Shown here: piece by piece, positions 23,701-32,700 of the stretch | Position numbering within the stretch: the first letter of the stretch is position 1 | Layout: every line of letters begins with the position of its first letter | Assembly: GCA_947247005.1 (NCBI GenBank) | Contig: OX365947.1 | Coordinates: 30,460,760 to 30,524,759 of the forward strand | Length of the DNA: 64,000 nt | Direction of reading: 5' to 3' | From: Spisula solida | Taxonomy: Eukaryota; Mollusca; Bivalvia; Venerida; Mactridae | Notes under the pieces: model-generated | What the model was told of the DNA's origin: nothing | The model's input: only the letters and a program-made list of their open reading frames with translations | Databases searched by the model: none | Position numbers and translations under genes: made by a program

Positions 23701-26700
23701 GAGATGCATTGTATATCGATCGAATGAATAATGTCCATGTGTGAAATTTGAAGGAAACATAGTCATCACTATAACCTTATATTACCCACATTGCCCTGAC
23801 CCTTGACTAATTTGTTACATCGAGGAATATAACATAGTCATTTTTTATAACAAGGTAAGCAATCCAACTCAATTTTTGCAAAACCAGTATGAGTTGTTTC
23901 CCTTATTACATTAAACAACGAATTTGTACATAACTTAGGCTACCCTATATCGTATATTGTAAAACAAGCCTAAGTGTAACATGCTAATCATCCACGGAAA
24001 TTTAACACATAGTCTAAATCAAATGCTTAATTAGGTGATCATAATATTATTCTAATCAGTTTTATGAAACTATTTAAATAGTGTACACATTTAAATATTG
24101 TATGACACAGACAATGCCAAACAGACAAAGCCACGCAGAACAGACGGCATCGCCTAGCCACCTACGCAAGAGTCAGACATAGAACGAACCATCCATATCT
24201 CCTAAAAGGGATATTTCAAGCAAGTGTATAAGACACACTTGTCATTGAGGCTTTTTAGTAAGGGGGTAATACATGTAGGGATACTTTTATATACACTGGC
24301 CTGTTCAATAATGATGTATGTGGTTTGGGTGTGACGTTTGATGTACCTTAAAACATTAGGCTTCCTGTAACATTGTTCACTATATACGAGACAGACAGCC
24401 TTAAGACAGATTTACATAACTTGGTGTACTAATCGCAGAAGGATTCCGAATTATGATGGTATGTTTATCATTTTCGTAATACAACAAATGCGAAACCAGA
24501 GTAAAAGTCTACGTTATTTCTGAACATCCCTCGTATATGCGTACCAAAGCGGGAACCCTATAGCCAACCTTTTAATAGATATGTATTTTCCACTTTATAG
24601 ATAAAATGAAATTTCTATATAAATGTCACGGTGCCATATTGTAAAACTGTATTAATTTTGTATGTGCCCTTCTGCAATTTCGATGCCAAACATACGAGTA
24701 AGTCTGTCTCGTTTCTTTCAAAAGTTTCGGCTCAGTGTTGCTATGTGCATTGTCCTTGTGATGCGCTTTAATCCTTTTGTTTCGCTCTTGTCTGCTGTTT
24801 TATTCTCAGGATTTGTTTGACAGACTTAAAAAGAAGACTATCGGAGTTTGAATATCATGTTTTTGTAGGTGTTCATGGTTTTATGCTCAGCTGTTTCTGT
24901 TGGGTGCTGTCTCCCCTGTCAGATTTGTTATTACAAAATGAACAAAAATGGCTAACGACAAAACACCGAATGGCAAATTAAACATAATGGCAACAATTCA
25001 AATTACATTTAGATATGATAAACAAAATGAGAACAAATAAAGCATCGAGCGGATATGATAAACATATTATCAAAATGATAATAGAAACTCGGACAGGGAA
25101 GGCAGCACTCAACTTAATGCCGAGCATAGCCCTTATTTGCCAGTCAGCTTTCGGCTGAAATATGGCAGGCATATATATGTGTGCCTCCACCCGAATTTGA
25201 ACCCGGGTCGCCAGATTAGACGACAAGCGCGCTAACCATTGAGCTACAGAGGCCACAGTCGAGTAAACATAACGTTACAAACAAACAACTAGTACCTGTA
25301 ACAATTGCGTCGTTTGTGAATTTCTCTTCTCGTGCTCGAATGTCTTGTACACTTGGAGTTCGCTGTATTCGATGGCGGGTTGATAACTTGTTTACATTTT
25401 TTTCTTCCTTCAACATTTCTCGTGCTCGCATTTCCTGAAATCATAGAAACCACCATTGAATGTAAAGAAACAACACTTAGTCTATGCCCACCTTTTCGTG
25501 TCGGCGATGTGTGTATGAAACTCACAGAACGACCATTTCTGCGATAAATTCACCTGTGTTAAACAACACCTTTTGTTATAGACCTTGATTGGTGATCACG
25601 TGTACATTTCCCTGTATGGGCATTTTTGTAACATTAGTTGTGTGTTTGTGTGTATCTTTATTACAACAATGTAAATTGTTTTATTTCCATATAGTTGTAA
25701 TGAAAATGTGGTTCGTTGTAACAAGATGAAACAAAATTGAATATTTTACAGCGTGCTGCTGAAGGCACCCTTGCTAATCAAGGATTGATCCCTGCAAACA
25801 CTGGAAAGTGCCTGGCATTTGAATAATTGAAATAAAATACATGTACAATGTTCCATTGTAATCAAAATATTATCTTAAGAGAGTTCGGGTTTTACTTGTC
25901 GAGTATCATTCCTTTAAAAAAACGTAATGATTGTTGGATGAAAGGCCAAAACTAACGGTATCTGAAACTAAAAGATCAATCATTTGGGCAACTCCTGTAA
26001 TTCTGCTTCTAAGAAAGATGAAGCAAAACGGTTTCGTGTAAACTTTAGACGTTTAAATGACTATACAAGCTAGTGTTTTTTTGTTTTGTATATTTGGTCA
26101 CTTAAAAAGTACAAAACTGTCTTCAAAGAGTATGTTGCCTATGCTTAAATATACGAAAGTATGTGTAGGCCCGGGCCTAATGGCATAGCCACAGTTACGC
26201 TAGGGTATAGTTTGTTATATACAGCACGTCTGAGCGAGTAATTACATGCTTAAAGAGCTATAGAGGTACATGTATGGTATAATAATAAAATAATTTTATT
26301 GGTTCCAAGTAGTATACTGGATTGTACATGTATAAAAATGGCAAAAAGCGATAGTTATTAATAGTGTATACAAAAGCGCCAACAAAATGGCTGTACTAGT
26401 GGCAATTTCTTTGACAAAATATAGTACAAAAAATATACAATTATAAATATGTCACATGTCGGAACTGGTTGCTAATCAAAACCTCTCTACAACTACATGT
26501 ACGATACGAAAACGCTGTCATTGCTGACATTTATGTTTCGGTTATAGCAAGAAATAATAGTATAAGATAATTATTACATTATACTAGTATGTAACAAAGC
26601 AAAAAGTAGCAAGTTTAAAGAGAGACAGATTAGAGAAGGTTCACAGACTGCGTCAGATCCATAGCGTCAGACTAACACGGCTCGCGTGGCGTCTAATGGG

Positions 26701-29700
26701 AATTCACACAGCCGGTATATCTCTGACCATCATTAGTTCCTACAGCAGTCTGTATTGTAGCTACATTAAAATTGCAATCCACTGAGCCCTGAGTGTGCCG
26801 AATCATAGACCACAGCAATAGATGCTGGTAAGGAGTTCCAAGCTTGAATTGTACTCGGTGAAAAAGCTGCACTTGAAGACATACATTCTCATTGAGATGT
26901 GACGTAACTTGTGGGCGTATTGCGCTCTCGTACTTGTAGATATAGTGTTGCGGTAGGTTGACGGGTTGGTGTAGACTACGTTGTTGAGTATCATGGTTAA
27001 TTGTAGTTTTGTTCTACTTCACTGGAGGGCTGCATACTTATCTTGAGTCTCTTCACAGGAGCATCTCCAGTTTTTGTGCTTGTTGTATGGTGGGGGGTCC
27101 AGATCGTGGCAAAATATTCTAGGTTGGGGTGAACTATCGCGAAGTATACACATGGACGACAAACTGTGTACAAATAAGCTCGCGATTATAATTCACTATG
27201 TTATGGCAAGTTGTGTTACTCCAGCTAAAATATTGTAAAAAATGTTGCTATTTGTAATGTATGCTTATAGACGTTATAAATCACCATTATGTATAAGTCT
27301 TACAACCATTGGGTACGAAATTGGGGTCGAGGACGAAACTGTTGAGTCCGATATAGCCTACATATTGTATACGATAATTACCGTAATGAATGTGAACATT
27401 AAACCAATCCCCGGATTATCCAGATTAGTCATAAAATAATCAACATACAGAGTATCAACTAGAACAAATTGTAGTTACACTAAACATGAAGTATTCTCAC
27501 AAATAGAACTGTGCATACAACCCAACTAACAATTCAGATTGGCTTGATGCATCTATTGTGCCGGGGTGGGGTGGCCGCGTGAGGCGAGCAGACCCAGGGG
27601 AATTAGACACATTTTCCTTTTTGGGTCTAATTCCCAAACCTTGAGCTAAACATTTTGTCTAAATCCCCACAGTGTGAAATGCTTGGTATATCAAATGACC
27701 CACAATCGTTAAATGGTTGTCTGTTATGTTATGATGTCTAAATTCCCCCAATACCGTGATCTAAAATCCGACCGAAGTCTTTTTCCCGGGACTCGGAATC
27801 ATTCGGCGTGTCAAATGTCCGGCTGTCGGGAATAGCCTTCTGTCTAAAGCCCCGTGTATGCCCGCCGCTCCCTCTGGGGGCAAACTATTGATTGGTGCAT
27901 AATGTTCAACGTACATCTAGTTTATTGGCCAATCGTTTGTACAACATGTTCTCGTTGTACGAATGCTTGTTTTCACCCGTTTCAAGCACAGGTAACTGTA
28001 TCATTTATAAGAGTAAAGAAAAATTATCTTTTTTAATTTATAATATCTAAGATAACATAAAGTTTATAAAATATTGTTTTACTCTTTATCAATGATACAG
28101 TTACCTGGGGTTTCCAGTAAATACAAACGGACTGTATATGTGTATGTGCAATACCGTATTAAAGTTCAGTTGTTAAGAATGACTTTAATTATTTAGGAAT
28201 TATAATACCGAGGTTATTTACAATTGTTCAGGACCAAGGCGTTTAATCTGGAACACAAATTGGCACGCTATATTCAAAGACCGACTATGAAGTCCAATTT
28301 GCTAATAACACCATTTACGTTTTAGACCTGCCCTTTGGATATCACTTGAACACAATATGTACTATACATATACACACGAGTGTCGAACTTCGAGCAAGGT
28401 CAGAACCTGTTTTGGTCATTGTGTCCCAGAAAAGCAACTGACGTTCCAGTTTAATAACGTTGGCACTCAAGCCATACCAATGTACGAATATTTGGCCATT
28501 TACAAAGGTATTAAGAACCCAAGGCCGAAGGCCGCGGGTAACAGTACTTTACTCAGGCTGACATTTACTGTCACCCTCGAAGCTATGTGTTATTCATTTT
28601 ATTACCCCAAACTTTATTCAGCGATTATCTACTGTAAACCAAGAAATTATTTTATGCAATTTAATTTAGCAGAGCTCACATGGTTATGCGGGCGGGACAT
28701 GCCGCCATATTGGTTTTAGAAAGCAAATGTCACGTGACAAAAAAGTACTGTCAAAAAAGTACTATCACCCTGCTGACAGTAAAACAATGTTCAATCGCGT
28801 GGTATATTGATCCGCTTGATCGTAATAGTAAGAATACTACCTGTTTGTCTATGGGAAATTAACATTACGAAAAAAGTGAGGGGTAATAATGTGAAATGAT
28901 TGACTATAATAATGGCTGACAAAGGCAATGGTCACTGGAACGGGTTCTCGTTCACCTGATTCAATCACAATGCCTGCAGCATGTTACATACATGTACATC
29001 CATCAGTTGAGAGATATCCCGATATAGATGTTGAAGGAGTTCTACGCTAAATAAAGATAAAAGGTAGGGTTAAACCTTACGAGAATTTCTTAGATAACGA
29101 ATTTTCTTGAGAGAAAAACAACGACCCTTCCGGTGGCACAGACCGTGTATTTATTCGTTACTGGAGTACCAGGGATGTCATGCAAGCTCATGATCATACA
29201 ATCTCTTCACGTGATTACATGTCTGTTTAACACAAAAACATGGAACCTAGGCGTATATACACGGACGAAACACAATAGTATAAAATATACAAATATATAT
29301 CGTACATTTCACGATCAATTAATCCGACGTACATAGTAATCATACCTAACAAGTAACAACATCAGCTGGGAATGGCGTCAACGGTTGTCAAAGTCATGAA
29401 ATATCATGGTTCAATTTAGCTGTCATGTACCAGTAAGTCATCTGCCTGGATGCGAATTTTAACAGAGAGATTATGTTGTGTAATCAGGAGATGCATTTAT
29501 TTCAAATACAAATTCGTCCTCTGACTCGCGTGAGCATGTGTCTATGAACAGACAGTGTTTGGATGGCGTAAACCTTTCATAGGGTGGTTACAGAGATTCC
29601 GATATAGAAAACGTTTTTTGTTGTGATTTAATTCCAACAGTATTTATTTATAGTGGTACATATGTATATACAAATTACAAATACATAGAACATATGATGA

Positions 29701-32700
29701 AGAGGCTAAATGATTAGCCTAGTATATAATACATGTATTATTTTCCCATATATACATGTCTGTTGTTATTTGAAAATCTTACTCTATTTTTGTACGGAGT
29801 GCCAACAAATTTATTGTATCCCAGCTGTGATGGTGTCGTGGATTCTGTCTGTGTTCCCCGGGGCGTACATGATATTGGGGCACTCGCCGCTTGAACGGCC
29901 TCCTGCAAAACAACAATACGTATATGTATTTATAAACATCCAAATGTCATTGTCATCTTAAATAGAATGAAACCTCCAAACACGAATAACATTTAATGTA
30001 CATTCATTTTTTTGTCATCTTAACAAAGACATACGATTTAATACGAAACAAGCGACTGGGTAGTAATATGGTAGAAAGTCCTCTATATTATGTATGTTTT
30101 AGCTAGCCACTATTTGTTTAAGTAGAAAATGTCACTTTTATAACTCTTTTTATAATTGACTTGATATAGTCACCGAGTGGAGCTCGATTTATTTATATTT
30201 AGCGAATAAAATAATAGACATTCAAGGAGAATATGTTATCAAATACTCGAAATATTTTCTAATTATTTTGTGTTTCTTTAAGTTTTAATGTTCAAATGAT
30301 TTTAAGTGTGGAAACCAGACGCCTGATCATATATGACTATCAAATAGTAACAAAGTCCTACAGGAGTGTATACCCTCTACATATCTCCATAAAAGCTATC
30401 AAAATAACTGAATTCAAATTCTCAATCATGTACGTATCAATCACATGTTGTTAAGCACAATTAAATTAATAAACAACAAAATATTGAATCTATTATAATT
30501 AAAACCATTCGCTGAAATCCAAAAAAACATCTCTAGGCAAACAGTTTCAGCTCTCATTCGTACTACATAATTTTTGACTGATAGACACAGGAGTTCGTGC
30601 CAATAACCAAACTCTAAATTTATACAAATTCAACATAACATTAAAACACAGAAGCTACCGATGTCGTAATGTTGTAAGTGAACTAAATATGTGATGTCAT
30701 TAAACTGAAAACAATAGTAAAGATGAAATATAAAAGAAAAGGACAAACCTCCATTTTGAAATTCCTGTCAGAACAATGTTGTGGTGTCCAGTTGAAGAAT
30801 AAGTCCGAGTTGATTGTTGAAAAAAACGCACAAAATATCAGTCGAAAACAAACCACATTATGTTAAAACGAAAACAGTTTAGTTTAGTGTAATAGTGTCA
30901 ACGTTTGGTGAAAATATCCGAAAATCGTTCATGTAAATATCATCAAATACAAAGTGTTGTAGCAACCGGATACGTTCGTGCGATTTCAGTTTACGAAATC
31001 GTCCAGGATTTATTTGATCCAAACCATTTATTTCACGTTCATGAAAAGATCTATAGAGGCGAATAATATGTTAGCCTTCGTATAATCCGTACAGAAAGAT
31101 TTGCGTCTTAATCGGAATTACGTGAACTATTTGCTACATGTATATAGCTGAACACTTTTGTTCTTCGACCAAAGGTTAAATATTTAATCCATTGACCAGT
31201 CTTTAAAATCATTCTTAAAACCCCTGTGTGATTTTGTTCTTTATAAACAAAGTGCAAACAGCTTTACTACGTAATTGAAATTAAGGGGAGATAACTGCCA
31301 ACTTGAGTTCAACGTTAACCTAATTATCTCCCCTCTCTGGTTATGATTGGCACATTTATTGCTACAATCAACGGGGTTTACAATCCAGGAACATGTTATG
31401 TTATAGTTAGAACATATTAAGTAAATTTTAATGATTAAAAAGGGCGGAGCGAGCGAAGCGAAGCGAGTCTTTTTTAGTCATTAAAATTTACTTAATATGT
31501 TCTAACTAACTTTTAGAATATAACATTCTACATTCTGATTGGCCGATAGAAAGTAGCGCCAACGCATGACGTTAAGTCTGTGAAGAGAAAATTTTAATGA
31601 TTAAATTTTCATTTAACCGCGAAAATTCGGCGTTTTCATTGGCTCATAATGTAGGTTATATTCTAAAGTTAGAACAGTCATATTAAGTAAATTTTAATGA
31701 TTAAAAATTGCGAAGCGAGCGAAGCGAAACGAGTTCTTTTTAGTCATTAGAATATAACCTACATTCTGAACCAATGAAAACGCCGATCTGCGCTTGCTAA
31801 ATGGAAATTTAATCATTAATTTTTACTATTAACAGACGTGGCACTATATTCCATCGGCCAATCATAATGCTGGATGTTACATTCTAAGTAAGTTAAAACA
31901 TAAAATTATTAAGTAAATGTTTAATGACTGAAAAGGACTCGCTTCGCTACGCTCGCTCTGCCCTTTTTAATCATCAAGTTCTAATTATAACTTCAAATTT
32001 ACTTAATATGTTCTAACTGGCTTAGAATAAAACATCCTGCATTTTCATTGGCTAATAATGTAGGTTATATTCTAAACTAGGACACTCACTTAGCACCGAT
32101 ATATTTTTCTTACTTGACGCTCTACGGTGACACTTCAAAACTACCAATACAACTGATGTTATTGCCGCTACTGATGTTGTCAATACTACTAATGTTATTG
32201 CTGCTACTAATGTTGCTTACACTACTGATGTTATTGCTGCTACTAATGTTGCAAATACAACTGATGTTATTGCCGCTACTGATGTTGTCAATACTACGGA
32301 TGTTTTTGCTGCTACTGATGTAACAAATACAACTGATGTCATTGCTGCTACTGATGTTGCCAATATTAATGTTATTGCTGCTATTGGTGTTGTCAATACT
32401 ACTAATGTTATTGCTGCTACTGATGTTGCTTATACTTCTGATGTTATTGCTGCTACTGATGTCGCCAGTACTACTGATGTTATTGCTGCTACTGGTGCTG
32501 CTAATACAACTGATTGCATTGCTGCTACTGATGTCGCCAGTAATACTGATGTTATTGCTGCTACTGGTGATGCTAATACAACTGATTGTATTGCTGCTAC
32601 TGATGTCGCCAGTACTACTGATGTTATTGCTGCTACTGGTGCTGCTAATACAACTGATTGTATTGCTGCTACTGATGTCAATACTACTGATGTTATTGCT

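Noticed and set aside
25182..25253. A true tRNA-Arg gene
   Set aside because: Position 33 is not T, the anticodon stem does not pair, and the sequence continues into a body shared with another copy, so it is a SINE head.
28357..28719. 120-codon plus-strand open frame
   Set aside because: No splice or start support, odd composition and no family resemblance; within the expected tail of chance frames in 64 kb.
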